This document shows, one piece after another, positions 23,367 through 33,777 of a stretch of DNA of 64,000 bases (positions are counted from its first letter, which is position 1; every line of letters starts with the position of its first letter). Location: positions 79,508,779-79,572,778 of the forward strand of contig OZ010596.1 in NCBI GenBank assembly GCA_963932145.1. The letters run 5' to 3'. This DNA is from Acanthosepion lycidas (Eukaryota; Mollusca; Cephalopoda; Sepiida; Sepiidae). A model generated the notes under the pieces. The model was not told the origin of the DNA. It ran no database searches and was given only the letters and a program-made list of their open reading frames with translations. The position numbers and the translations under genes are program-made.

Positions 23367-23468
23367 TCTGTTCATTATCTATCTTACCCAGTCTGTTCAT
23401 ATCTGTGTGTGCGCGCGTGCGTGCGTATGTGCGCGAGCGAGCGAGCGTGCGTGCGTGCGTGCGTGCGA
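23318..23468. repeat. (TA)n and GTGC/GCGA-type microsatellites
   Basis: TA run at 23318-23362, then an alternating GTGCGCGC/GAGCGAGC/GTGCGTGC tract at 23404-23468. Confidence 0.95.
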
Positions 23469-23884
23469 AGTTGGTTATGGTTCATATAACTATTTTACCT
23501 CCAAATTAAAATACTTTTACAAAAATTATTAGGAAGCTTGTGAGACATTAGAGATGCTACTTGATTTCAATTTTCAACTCATATAAATCTCGGTTGATTT
23601 TAGAATTTACAAGAACCCGTCGATCTTTCCCCTGAAGTTACAGTTTTTATTGTTTTGTCATCAGTACGACATTTCTCGCTCCCCCAATAGGATCGAAAAT
23701 AATGAAATTGAAATATCAAATTGAAAAACAGTTCTTAAAAAAAATTTCATTAGGGGAGGTAACTCACTAAATGATGTTGAGGGGAGGTAACTTCTGACAT
23801 ATTTACAAATAGAATAGTAAAAATCAAAAATGATTTATCATCGATTTTAGCTTTTTCATTTTTTTAAATTTCAAAATTATTCAC

Positions 23885-24490
23885 TTTTTATATGCACAGA
23901 CATTTTGTTATTCCAAGTATATAAAATTTTATCTTTGTTAAATTCAAAGAAAAAGAGAGTTTCTATTTTTCTAGGCAACTCATTTTTTTAAAACATAAAC
24001 ATTTTCACGTATGAATGTCGCAATAAAATTTTAGTCATACAGTTTAGAATGAAAATGTATATCGCTTTTTCATTAATTAATTTGACCAAACTTTTTAGTT
24101 TTCTTGAATTTTCTCATATATTTCTTTTTATTTTATTTTTTTTTTTTTTTATGAATGTTGTCGTGGAACACAATTCAAGATTCTCAATTATACTCCGTCT
24201 ACTAAGACTCTTCTATTGTCAAAAGTAAGCGTCGAGAGTTCCCAACAATCACAAAAATGCGCCTGAATTACCTAACCGCTCCAGTAGACAGGTATCCTTG
24301 AATATAAGTTACCAGTCACTAACCATTAATTTGTATATTGCCAAAATACAAAAGCGTCGGGAGTTCCAAACAAATAAAAAATGACTTGCATAAAAAAAAG
24401 AAATTCTCTTTTTGTTCGAATTTAACAATGATAAAAAAAATTTATATATTTGGAATAACAAAATGTTCATACATACAAACAAATGTTCAT
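23885..24490. mobile_element. Fold-back element, about 110-bp diverged arms
   Basis: CATTTTGTTATTCCAAGTAT near 23900 is mirrored by ATATTTGGAATAACAAAATG near 24450, and similarity continues inward through the AAAGAGAGTTTC / GAAATTCTCTTT blocks. The centre has two copies of a GCGTCG(A/G)GAGTTCC motif. Confidence 0.65.
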
Positions 24491-24537
24491 AGGGAAACGT
24501 TATAAGACAGGTAAAAAAATATCGTATGTGAGGCACA

Positions 24538-25206
24538 GTGTTTGAAGCAGGAGTCTGTATATGTGTTTTGAAGCAAGAATCTGTGTATGTTTTTTTGAAG
24601 CAAGAGTCTATATGTGTTTTTGAAGCAAGAATCTGTATATGTGTTTTGAAGCAAGAGTCTGTATATGTTTTTGAAGCAAGAGTCTGTATATGTGTTTTTA
24701 AAGGAATCTGTATTTGTGTTTTTGAAGCAAGAGTCTGTATATGTTTTTTTGAAGTAAGAGCCTGTATATTTGTTTTTGAAGCAAGAGTCTATGAGTTTTT
24801 GAAGCAAGAGTCTCTATATGTGTTTTTGAAGCAAGAATTTGTATATGTGTTTTTGAAGCAAGAGTCTGTATATGTGTTTTTGCAGCAAGAGTCTCTATAT
24901 GTGTTTTTGAAACAAGAGTCTGTATATGTGTTTTTGAAGCAAGAATCTGTATAAGTGTTTTTGAAGCAAGAGTCACTATATGTGTTTTTGTAACAAGAGT
25001 CTGTATATGTGTTTTTGAAGCAAGAATCTGTATATGTGTTTTTGAAGCAAGAGTCTCTGTGTTTTTGAAACAAGAGTCTGTATATGTGTTTTTGAAGCAA
25101 GAATCTGTATATGTGTTTTTGAAGCAAGAGTCTCTATATGTGTTTTTGAAACAAGAGTCTGTATATGTGTTTTTGAAGCAAAAATCTGTATATGCGCTCT
25201 TTGAAA
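24538..25206. repeat. Minisatellite, 27-bp unit, about 24 copies
   Basis: GAAGCAAGAGTCTGTATATG plus TGTTTTT, repeated with small length changes. Because 27 is a multiple of three, frames stay open for 100-190 codons on both strands (TDSCFKNTY or EARVCICVF periodicity). No signs of a real gene were seen. Confidence 0.92.
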
Positions 25207-25701
25207 AAAAAGGACAGTCTGTAACTATAAGTGTACGTATGTCTATGACTTTAGGGAAAGAAAGGAACAAGCAAATGAACGTAATGAAAATATGTACTCA
25301 TTATGTTAGAAGTTCCTGTGTGGCGGCTTGAAGACTGTTGTGCTGCTGCTGACTGTCCGACGTGACATGAACAACTTCTAGTCTTCCTCCTGCTTGATGT
25401 TAAGAATTCTCTCTAAGTAACCCCACCTCCCACAAAGAGGCTCCACACAGCTACGGATGTGAATTTTATTTTATTTGAAAGGGATTATTTTACTGAGTGA
25501 AAGACTACGCCCGCACTGGAAATAAGACTATTTGAATTTATTGGGGGAGGGACTAAAGTTGAAAGATACATGCGCATGAATTTCTGTTCACCCGAACTTA
25601 AAGTTCCTACGATGTTTGTGCCCTCCGAAGAAAAGAACTGAAAAGCAAACGAGACAATAAGGGCAAGAGGAGTAGATGCTTCTATTGACAACAAGGGTAT
25701 A

Positions 25702-27242
25702 CAGGGGGCCGACACTATTTTGGGGACACTTTGAAAAGTGTGCTTAAAGGTGTTTTTTGCTGCCGAGAGCTTTTGTGTTGATGAGTAGGTAGTTCGGCAG
25801 TAACTGTCCATTAATGGTATGAACATTGATTGATGGGTTTGTCTTTGGTTTCATGTTTTCTTTATTTTTACTTCAACTTAGGCGACATTATTTTTCGGAC
25901 ATGACACATATTCCGGGTTTTTTAATGATTTAGTCGTCGAACGTCTACAATATGCAAATTTTCTGCAGGTAAATTGTACCCTGACCATTACATTTGAGTA
26001 TCTTTACCATTCACTGCGAAAACGTATTAAAATCCTGAAGAAGAATGCATTCAAAAGAAGTCATCAGTTTGGTCCAAAAGAAGAAAGAAGACGGGCTCAG
26101 CATCCGAAAGATCGCCGCTGAGATGAAGCTACCGAAGTCAACAGTTGAATACATGCTAAGTACAGACTATGAGCAGAAGAAGAAGAGAGGACGGAAAAAA
26201 ACAATTTCCAAGAGAACAGAAAGAAGAATGAAGAGGAGTGTTATGAGGTTATTATCATCTGGAGAAAAGGTGACAGCGAAGAAAGTAAAGGAGAAGTGTG
26301 AAGTTGACGTCAGTGTTCGAACTGTACAAAGAAAGCTACACGGAATTGGACTTAAGTATGCTAAAATCAAGAAAAGAATTACACTAACGAGAAAACACAA
26401 GGAGGCAAGGCTGGGAAGTGCCAAAAGATGGATAACAAACCATGTCAACTTCAAGAAAGTGATATTTACTGATGAAAAACATTTTAAGTTTGATGGACCT
26501 GACGGGTGGTGTACATGGTCGAGAAAAGGTGAACCTGTTATTCTCAACAAGAGACAGATGGGAGGAGGAGTCATGGTTTGGGGTATGGTATTTCCGAATG
26601 GAAACTTGTGGCTCAAGTGGTTAAAAGGACGTCAAAATAGCTTCAGCTACAGAGAACTTTTGGAAAAGAGAGCTCTACCACTCATAGAAAAAGAAATGGG
26701 AAGTAATTTTATTTTGCAGCAAGGTAACTGCAGCATCCATGTGGCCAAATCAGTGAAAAATTGGATGTGTGAAGCAAATATAAGTACTCTGGAATGGCCT
26801 GCAAGAAGTCTAGACTTAAATTTAATTGAAAACATATGGGAAATGCTTGCAGAGCTTGTTTACGACGGGCCAGAAATAACCAGAGAGGCTGAACTGTGGC
26901 GGCGCATACAAGATGCTAAAAATACACTGCTAGAAACACGAAGAGACGTCATTATCAATATGTACGAACATTATGAAGATAGACTGATAGAAGTCATTGA
27001 AAAAAAGGGTGCTGCCATAAACTATTAGCATTGTTTCTGCAATGTCCGAAAAATACTGTTGCCTGTGTAATGTGAAAATTTATAAAAAAATAAAAATACT
27101 TCTAATTTGAATTCTGCTTTTCCATTTGTAGTATTGAAACAGTTTTTAAATGTTATTGCCATTGCACTAAAACAGTACAGACTGCCTGTGCTACCTAAAA
27201 CTTGAAAAAATAAAGTGTCTGAAAAATAGTGTCGGCCCCCTG
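25702..27242 (+). mobile_element. Complete Tc1-type DNA transposon with perfect TIRs and TA target duplication
   Basis: The left end CAGGGGGCCGACACTATTTT at 25702 is repeated exactly in reverse complement ending at 27242, and similarity continues about 8 bases inward. Both ends are flanked by TA (25700-25701 and 27243-27244), the target duplication of Tc1/mariner elements. The 1,541-bp element holds one 327-codon transposase frame on the plus strand. Perfect ends and an open frame suggest a fairly recent insertion. Confidence 0.95.
26045..27028 (+). CDS. Tc1 (DD34E) transposase, open frame but second catalytic Asp replaced by Gly
   Basis: 327 codons, close to the usual Tc1 length of 340. The N-terminal 110 residues are the paired-like helix-turn-helix DNA-binding region (SIRKIAAEMKLPKSTVEYML) with a basic linker KKRGRKK. 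The DDE domain follows: D143 in IFTDEKHF, then G227 in LQQGNCSIH where the family has QQDNAPIH, then E262 in WPARSLDLNLIENIW. The 34-residue spacing between 227 and 262 identifies the DD34E class. The D-to-G change is one base (GGT for GAT at 26723) and should abolish cleavage. Two further conserved prolines in the third motif are Leu. The protein would bind its own ends but is predicted to be catalytically dead. ATG at 26045 is the first in frame. Confidence 0.9.
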   Translation: MHSKEVISLVQKKKEDGLSIRKIAAEMKLPKSTVEYMLSTDYEQKKKRGRKKTISKRTERRMKRSVMRLLSSGEKVTAKKVKEKCEVDVSVRTVQRKLHGIGLKYAKIKKRITLTRKHKEARLGSAKRWITNHVNFKKVIFTDEKHFKFDGPDGWCTWSRKGEPVILNKRQMGGGVMVWGMVFPNGNLWLKWLKGRQNSFSYRELLEKRALPLIEKEMGSNFILQQGNCSIHVAKSVKNWMCEANISTLEWPARSLDLNLIENIWEMLAELVYDGPEITREAELWRRIQDAKNTLLETRRDVIINMYEHYEDRLIEVIEKKGAAINY

Positions 27243-27730
27243 TATAATAGCGATTTATTAAGTGAAACTTAGATGTGGCATAAGGTCGAAAGCATGGAGC
27301 ACCCAGTAAGTCACAACTCAGTTGAAATCAGACTAGCAAGACAAGCTTGCTAACCATTATGCCACGTCAAAAGACAGTGTTGAATTTTAATCCTACAGCA
27401 TTTCAAATAGCTGAAAATAACTTGTTCAATTTTGCGCAAAAATTGGATCTCAGAGCCTTGATATTTCTCTGACTCCTGATTGGTCAATTAATACTAATAT
27501 CATGTTTTTGACTACATCCGAATTGTATCAACCTAGTCTCTGACCTAAACAAAAATACAATTCCGCCAAAAATCTGTCTAAGTGTTTCGAGCCTATCACG
27601 TGACATACAATATTAAAAAATACCAAGCGACATTTTCAGCTCTTTCTCTCTTTCCTCTGTTTTTCTCAGAACCACAACTATGTAGTTCGGTGATGAGTTT
27701 TATGTCTGTCCCTGATGGGAAGACGCTATG

Positions 27731-27771
27731 ACACACGCATGCGCACGTGCGTGTGCGCACACGTACGTACG
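27731..27771. other. 41-bp alternating purine-pyrimidine tract (Z-DNA prone)
   Basis: ACACACGCATGCGCACGTGC and the following 21 bases alternate purine and pyrimidine without a break, mostly with CG and CA steps. Confidence 0.85.
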
Positions 27772-28179
27772 AACTTTGAACATCTCTTTCATCAACTGAA
27801 AGCAACAGAAACTTATTTACTTCAAAATCTTCTGTAGCTATAACTAACGATTCAACATATTTGTAGTGGACCGTGGCTGTGATGTTGTTGAGTAGACGTA
27901 GAAGAACACATGTGGGTTCAGATTTTCCTGCTAGCTGGCCCAACCACATGAGAAAGTTGGACTTTAATTAAGTCCAAAGAAGAAGGCAAAGAAAAACAGA
28001 CAGAAGACCGATAATATATGTATACAAATATATATATATTAATAACATGGAAACAGTTACAAAGGACAAAGTGTGTGTGTGAATATTATATATGTGCGTG
28101 TGTTTGTGTGTATCGTGTTCCCAGCATTTGGGTAACGCTATCCTTGTGAGCACTTACATTTTCGAGGTGGTAACGCTGA

Positions 28180-28300
28180 AAGCCTGAGGAAAAAGAGAGA
28201 TTTGCCTCCAGGTGTCGGCCCAAAGGCCTGAGGGAAAAAGAGAGATTTACCTCCAGGTGTCGGCCCAAAAGCCTGAGGGAAAAAGAGAAAGAGGCGAAGA
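28180..28300. repeat. Short tandem repeat, 44-45-bp unit, 2.6 copies
   Basis: GCCTGAGGGAAAAAGAGAGA recurs at 28182, 28226 and 28271 with CCTCCAGGTGTCGGCCCAAA between. Confidence 0.9.
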
Positions 28301-29079
28301 GTCAGCGACTATTTATAGCCAGGGGAGAGAGACCCCTGGTGAAAGGGTTAATGAACTAAAGGAGGAGTTAACATATTTTCAGCTTTCCAGAATTCTCTCA
28401 CTCGTCATATTCATCTCTCTTCAGTGAACAATTTAAGCGGCAAGTTAATTCAACTTTTCGATATTCAAGTGAAGATTACATTTGTTTTCTCAGTCAACAA
28501 GTTTCTTTGAACTCATCTTACACCAAATTTCAGCCTACAACACCTTATCGAAGAAGATTCTTTCCATTGAAACATACTATTTCATTAACTGAAATCTTTT
28601 CTGTGAGTCCAGATAAAAAAATTATTCTTCCTTCAAGACTTAACTATTATATTTCAAACAACAGTTAAAGGGAAATAACTCCTGCTATTAATTACAACTT
28701 TTACTATATAAAAATCACACATTTGATAGCTTTGTATGCTATACAGCAAAATGAAGATTGTTTGTTATTATAAAAACAGTTTTTGTGTTGTTTCTCTTGT
28801 TTGCTTTTCATTTGCTGACACATTTGTAAAGTAAAAAAAATGTACGGATTGAATTGAGGCCGTTAATACCCCTACAACAGCAAGCAGTTATCATTGTCGA
28901 GTGAACTGTCATATTTTCTCTGCTGCTTGTTGGTTATCAATAGCAATAAATGTCAATTTATTCTAACGTATTTTTTTTAATTATATAATATTGTTTATTC
29001 AATACAAGGCTCAAGAGCCAATCAAGATAGAGGGTTGCTGTTAAAAGGAAGCAAGACGTTCATATTGTGATGGATATGT

Positions 29080-29215
29080 TATACAGATAAGTTTCCCCTA
29101 GACTTGAAAAGGTTAAAATTATGGTAATGAGAGAGGCATCCTCTCAGGAGTCTGTTCCACAAAGTAACAGTTTTCTTAATGAAACTTCTTCCTTGCCAAT
29201 GGAATATGAAGAAAA
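29080..29215 (-). pseudogene. LINE 3' fragment
   Basis: FIKKTVTLWNRLLRGCLSHY and NLFKSRGN on the minus strand, the same C-terminal block as the plus-strand copies. Confidence 0.5.
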
Positions 29216-29643
29216 TTAAGATCTTATTAAAGGTGATTTCTTTATTTCTAGAATAATTCAAGAATCATTACTGGTGGAAAGGTTGTTTTTTAGAACGAAC
29301 AATGAAATTTTAGATCTTTATTTCTCGACTGATGAAATATCGTCATCATCATGAATAACATCACATTGAAACACAGGTCCGCATCAATCAGTATATTAAG
29401 TTGTTAAATAGCTCACATTATCCTGACCATTGACCCAACCAGGTCCATGGCATTATTATCCCTCATAAAATATACTTTTCACCACTCAAAAGTTTTTCTC
29501 CAGAGGGTCTTTACTGGAAATATGCAGATCACATACTATCATTTAATTTCAACTCCAACTATATTTTCCTTGGTTTTATTTTCTTTTTCTTTTTATTTCT
29601 TATAGCACAAAGAAAGTGGATAATCTATTCTATAGAATATTAA

Positions 29644-29868
29644 AGCTGCATTTTTTATTTAGAGGGGGGCAATCCAAAGAGAAGTATACCTTCGGCCACC
29701 AAAGGTGATGATAAGAAAATATCTTTGGCAAAGAATACAAAGATCAGGTTCAGGATTCTTGGTCAGCTGGGTGTAAAAGATGCAAAAGTTATCAGTAAGG
29801 CTGCTAAAGCTTCTACTAATAAGAAAAATTGGTACAATAGAGAGTACCCCCCCAACCTGAAGAGTTAA
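29644..29868 (+). other. Unrecognised 74-codon open stretch, possible terminal exon or relic
   Basis: No ATG near its start; it follows an acceptor-like TTTTTTATTTAG and ends with TAA at 29866. Reads LEGGNPKRSIPSATKGDDKK then ISLAKNTKIRFRILGQLGVK, lysine-rich. I do not recognise it; it may be a broken transposon protein. Confidence 0.2.
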
Positions 29869-30017
29869 AAGGTAACAGAGAAAATATATAAAAGATTAAG
29901 TTGTTAAATAGCTCAAAGGTATATTTACTAGCCAGCACAAGTATTGAACTGATCGCTTTCAGCTAATGTAAACTTTTGTTGGGTAGTAAATAATATATTT
30001 GAGCTATTTAACTATGT

Positions 30018-30204
30018 TTTATATATATATATATATATATATTTCTTTTTAGGAATATATATATATATATATATATATTCCTTTTTAGGAATATATATAT
30101 ATATATATATTCCTTTTTAGGAATATATATATATATTCCTTTTTAGGAATATATATATATATTCCTTTTTAGGAATATAAATATGTATATATATTCCTTT
30201 TTAG

Positions 30205-30238
<34 letters not shown>

Positions 30239-30331
30239 CTTTTTAGGAATATATATATATATATGTCTGGCAATATGCACTTCAAAAATTCCTTTTTTTT
30301 GTGGTCACCCTATATATATATTCCTAAAAAG

Positions 30332-30381
<50 letters not shown>

Positions 30382-30392
30382 TTTTTAGGAAT
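30018..30392. repeat. Array of (TA)n tracts joined by TTCCTTTTTAGGAA
   Basis: Nine occurrences of the joint, one inverted (TTCCTAAAAAGGAA near 30319). Each AGGAATATA...TATATTCCT segment between joints is a perfect palindrome. Confidence 0.9.
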
Positions 30393-30469
30393 GTGTAAAA
30401 ATGATAAACTTATGGTTTTTTCCACAGTGAACAGATAAATCTATTAGCCCGATGAAGTTAGATCAGATT

Positions 30470-30816
30470 AAATCAACATGCTGAAGTTAAGCAATTTTGA
30501 GCCTGGGAAGTACCTACATGAGTGACCACTTTGGAATAACAGATTCTGTAAGCTTGGATGTGCAGGTGGTGCAATAGATAACAACGTAGAATTAAAAGTT
30601 AGAGAATTGTGTTCCAATTCCAGTCAGGTTTTTTATATGCACTTATGTGCAAATACACTTGCAAAAAGCATGATTCATGTCCCCCCCCCACCAGTTACTT
30701 GTTAATTAGTAAGACGTCTATCAATAAATTATTTTTATCAACAAAAAAATTCTTAAAATATAAAAATACTTTTTGGCTTTAAATAACCTTCAAAAGGTTG
30801 ATAAGCCATAAAAAAG
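30470..30816 (+). mobile_element. 5S rRNA-derived SINE, copy outside GCN1
   Basis: GAAGTTAAGCAATTTTGAGC, CTGGGAAGTACCTACATGAG, then CTGTAAGCTTGGATGTGCAG and the common body and tail. The first 35 bases of the 5S part are too diverged to align. Confidence 0.7.
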
Positions 30817-30956
30817 TGCTTTAATTATTAAAGGTATAACAGTAATTTTTCAGTACCAATTTTTTTTCAATTTCCCTTTCAAGCTTCTTATTTTGCCATA
30901 TTCATTAATGTATATTTTTTTATTCTGCCATATCTACAAGAATGTATTTTTGGCAA

Positions 30957-31649
30957 ACTTGGGCCTTTGTACCCGAAAAAAACAGATTGTCAAAAGGACA
31001 GTTTTTCCCTTGCAACCATTATTATTTTAACTACCTTCACTCCTCAGCAATTTTACAAAGTGATGATTAAAATTGGAATAAAACTTAGGCACATGATGAA
31101 GGTGAATTTATACATTTTTTTTTGTTTGTGACAATTGAAAACAAAAATAATAAACACTATTTATTTATTATATCATTGGAATGGCTGGCAAAACATTGGC
31201 TAATTGCCAATTGATTCAAACTTTATAAAATGGTAAATAAGTATTTACTTATAGTTGTTTTATGTATTTTAATAATTTAGTAAAAGTTTATAGATTTATG
31301 AATAAAAAATTGTTTTCATATTTATTTCTTTATAAATTGGCAAATGATAAATATTGCATTGCATTAGTTTTAATTGTATTAGTTCTTAGAATTTTGTAAA
31401 TATAAATTATTCTTGTAAATAAACAATCAAATGAATAAATAGTGTTTAATATTTTTGTTGTAAATTCTCAAGAACAAAGAAAATGTATAAATTCACTTTC
31501 ATCATATGTTTAGGTTTTATTTCAATTCTAATCATCGCTTTTTAAAACAATAAATATTGGCAAGGAGTGAAGGTAGTTAAAATAATAGCAGTGTCAAGGA
31601 AAAAACCATCCTTTTGATACACCATTTTTTGTGGGCATGGAGGTCCAAG
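30957..31649. mobile_element. Fold-back element, arms of about 200 bp
   Basis: Left arm blocks TATTTTAACTACCTTCACTC, GATGAAGGTGAATTTATACA and TAAACACTATTTATTTATT all recur inverted in mirror order at 31,436-31,649. The element has no open frame. Confidence 0.8.
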
Positions 31650-31899
31650 TCTGCTGTATTCTTTTAATTGTAGTCTTTAATTACAATGCCTTGTCTTCTA
31701 TCTTTTTCATGTCTGTCAGTACGAATGGTAAAGTTTCAAAGAATAGTAACATCACAGCTTCTATGACTGTTTCAGAGTGATGTTTTGTTTTTTTTTGGTG
31801 TTTACCCAACACAAGGTCCAACAGTTACTCAAGGTAAAGGGTAACTGAATGACAAGATGAAAATAAGAGGAAGAGGTTAGAAATGCAGATTGTGAGGAT

Positions 31900-31995
31900 A
31901 TGTTGGATAAACAACAGTTGATCCTAAATGTGAAATGGTTAGAATTCATGTGATCAGGGAAGCAACCTCTCAGAAATCTGTTCCACAAGGTAATG
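31900..31995 (-). pseudogene. LINE 3' fragment
   Basis: MWNRFLRGCFPDHMNSNHFT on the minus strand, a short relic of the same LINE tail. Confidence 0.4.
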
Positions 31996-32899
31996 GTAAT
32001 TGAGAAGAATCTATCAAAGATTATGTGCCAGCATGTAGCACCTAAATAGTGACAATTTCCAATAAAAATGCAACCCGATCTTTTTATGTATTGTATTCAA
32101 TGTATATATTGCATCATTTTTCAAGACTGGACAGACAGACAGACAGGAATTGTTTAATAGCTTCAGTGTGTTTTTCAGATAATCTACGTATTAGATCTGC
32201 ATCATTTTTATTTCCTATGCCTGGTAATTCCTGGTGAATTAGCTGTGGTCCTGTGCAACCAGTGAATGCGGGACAATCTCTTTATGTGTTTTATAAACTA
32301 AGCAAAGTATTAAGAGATAGGAAAATATCCTATGCCTCCATCTTTATTTTTGTGCATGCATTTGCATGTTTACACCAGACTGCAAGTAAAACAGAAGAGT
32401 GAGTTAGACAAGTGTCCTGAAATGTCCAGCACCTTCCTTAATATTTTCACAATCTACAGCATTACCATTGTCTAGAGAGTCTCAATTCATCTTCTGGTTT
32501 TCAATTCATCCAATCCAAATTCTAGTGTTTTAATAGAGTTCCATTGCATCAAGTTTTATAGAAAAAAATCTAGCCTTCATGTTATTTTTTTACAAATCTA
32601 GATTTCATGTCACTTTTTTTTTTTACATGTTTTTTTTTTTGTTAGATTCAAGTATTTTGACAAATGTTTGCTTCCATTCATTTGTTTTTTCTTGTCTTCT
32701 CACTTCGATGATATAATCAGTCTAGATGAAATAAAAAATTGTACATCTGTTTCTTTTTTTTTATTTTCTAACACCGCTTCAAATTTTTGTCGAGAAATGA
32801 AATCAACCCAAAGTAGAGTATAGTGCAGTTACAGACAACAGAAAATGTGATACAGTGCACATGTAAACATAGGAAAAAGAAAAGATGCCGTCTAGAAAA

Positions 32900-33345
32900 T
32901 AAAGAAAGTATTAAGAGAAAGGAAAAAACATCATTAGAAACAAAGAAAAGAGTGCTGAACTGCTATATAATATCTAATCTCCTATATAGCAAAGAATGCT
33001 GGACAATCTCCTCATGCCTTTTATAAACTAAGCAGAGTATTAAGAGATAGGAAAATGTCATTAGAAACAACGAAAAGAGTGCTGAACTGCTATATATCTA
33101 ATCTCCTATATGGCAGTGAATGCTGGACAATCTCGTTATGTGTTTTTTAAACTAAGCAAAGTATTAAGAGATAGGAAAATGCCATTACAACCAAAGAAAA
33201 GAATACTGAACTGCTATGAAATATCTAATGTCTTATATGGCAGTGAATGCTGGACAATCTCCTCATGCCTTTTATAAACTAAGCAAAGTATTAAGAGATA
33301 GGAAAATGTCATTAGAAACAAAGAAAATAAAATAAATAGCATTTA
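32900..33345 (+). repeat. Tandem array of a 126-bp LINE-derived unit (about 3.5 copies)
   Basis: Units start with AGTATTAAGAGATAGGAAAA near 32908, 33036, 33160 and 33288. Each unit encodes the same LINE segment as 35,040-35,160 (LETKKRVLNCYIISNLLYGS ECWTIS). A lone diverged unit lies at 32,255-32,335. Confidence 0.8.
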
Positions 33346-33354
33346 TTATTTTTT

Positions 33355-33520
33355 GTTTTCATTTTTCAGGAACAAAGATAATGTATAAATTTACTTTCAT
33401 ATGTTTAGGTTTTATTGAAATTGTAATCATTGCTTTTTAAAATAATAAACACTGCCAAAGGGTAAAGGTAGTTAAAATAATTTAAGAGAAAACCTGCTCT
33501 TTTGACACACTGTTTTTTGG
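33355..33520. repeat. Single arm of the 30,957 fold-back family
   Basis: ATGTATAAATTTACTTTCAT, TTTAGGTTTTATT and GGTAAAGGTAGTTAAAATAA follow the order of the right arm at 31,480-31,620 with the partner arm missing. Confidence 0.7.
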
Positions 33521-33777
33521 GGGTTTTTTTTTTTTTTTTTTGCAGGCATGAAGGTTAACGATTACGAAGAGCACAATAAATCAGCAAAAGGTCAATTGAC
33601 TTATCTGATTGATCAAATCTGGATTTATGTATGAAAATGCGCATCATGGTCAGATGTTTGATAAAACTATTGAAATTATTATCAGAAACTCTGCAGAAGC
33701 AATACTAATTATAATTTTCAAATTGCAAATTTGAAATTCTTACCAAGGGAATTGGTATAAATATCAGTATAAAATTC

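Larger units (their letters stand above)
27245..28700. other. No gene; old repeat traces
   Basis: Apart from the Z-DNA tract and the 44-bp repeats, a TATTTATAGCC TATA-like block at 28310 and AT-rich sequence are seen. It could include an undefined LTR. Confidence 0.35.

Noticed and set aside
24538..25206. CRISPR-like array
   Set aside because: The units are directly abutting with no unique spacers, and the genome is eukaryotic.
24698..25270. 190-codon repetitive protein (TDSCFKNTY repeats) on the minus strand
   Set aside because: It follows the 27-bp minisatellite exactly; the opposite strand is equally open and there is no signal peptide, splice site or recognised domain.
26167..26616. 149-codon minus-strand frame
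   Set aside because: Antisense shadow of the Tc1 transposase on the plus strand.
27275..27372. tRNA-like sequence on the minus strand (GTGGCATAATGGTTAGC)
   Set aside because: An A-box-like block is present but there is no acceptable B-box or T stem, so neither a tRNA nor a SINE head can be supported.
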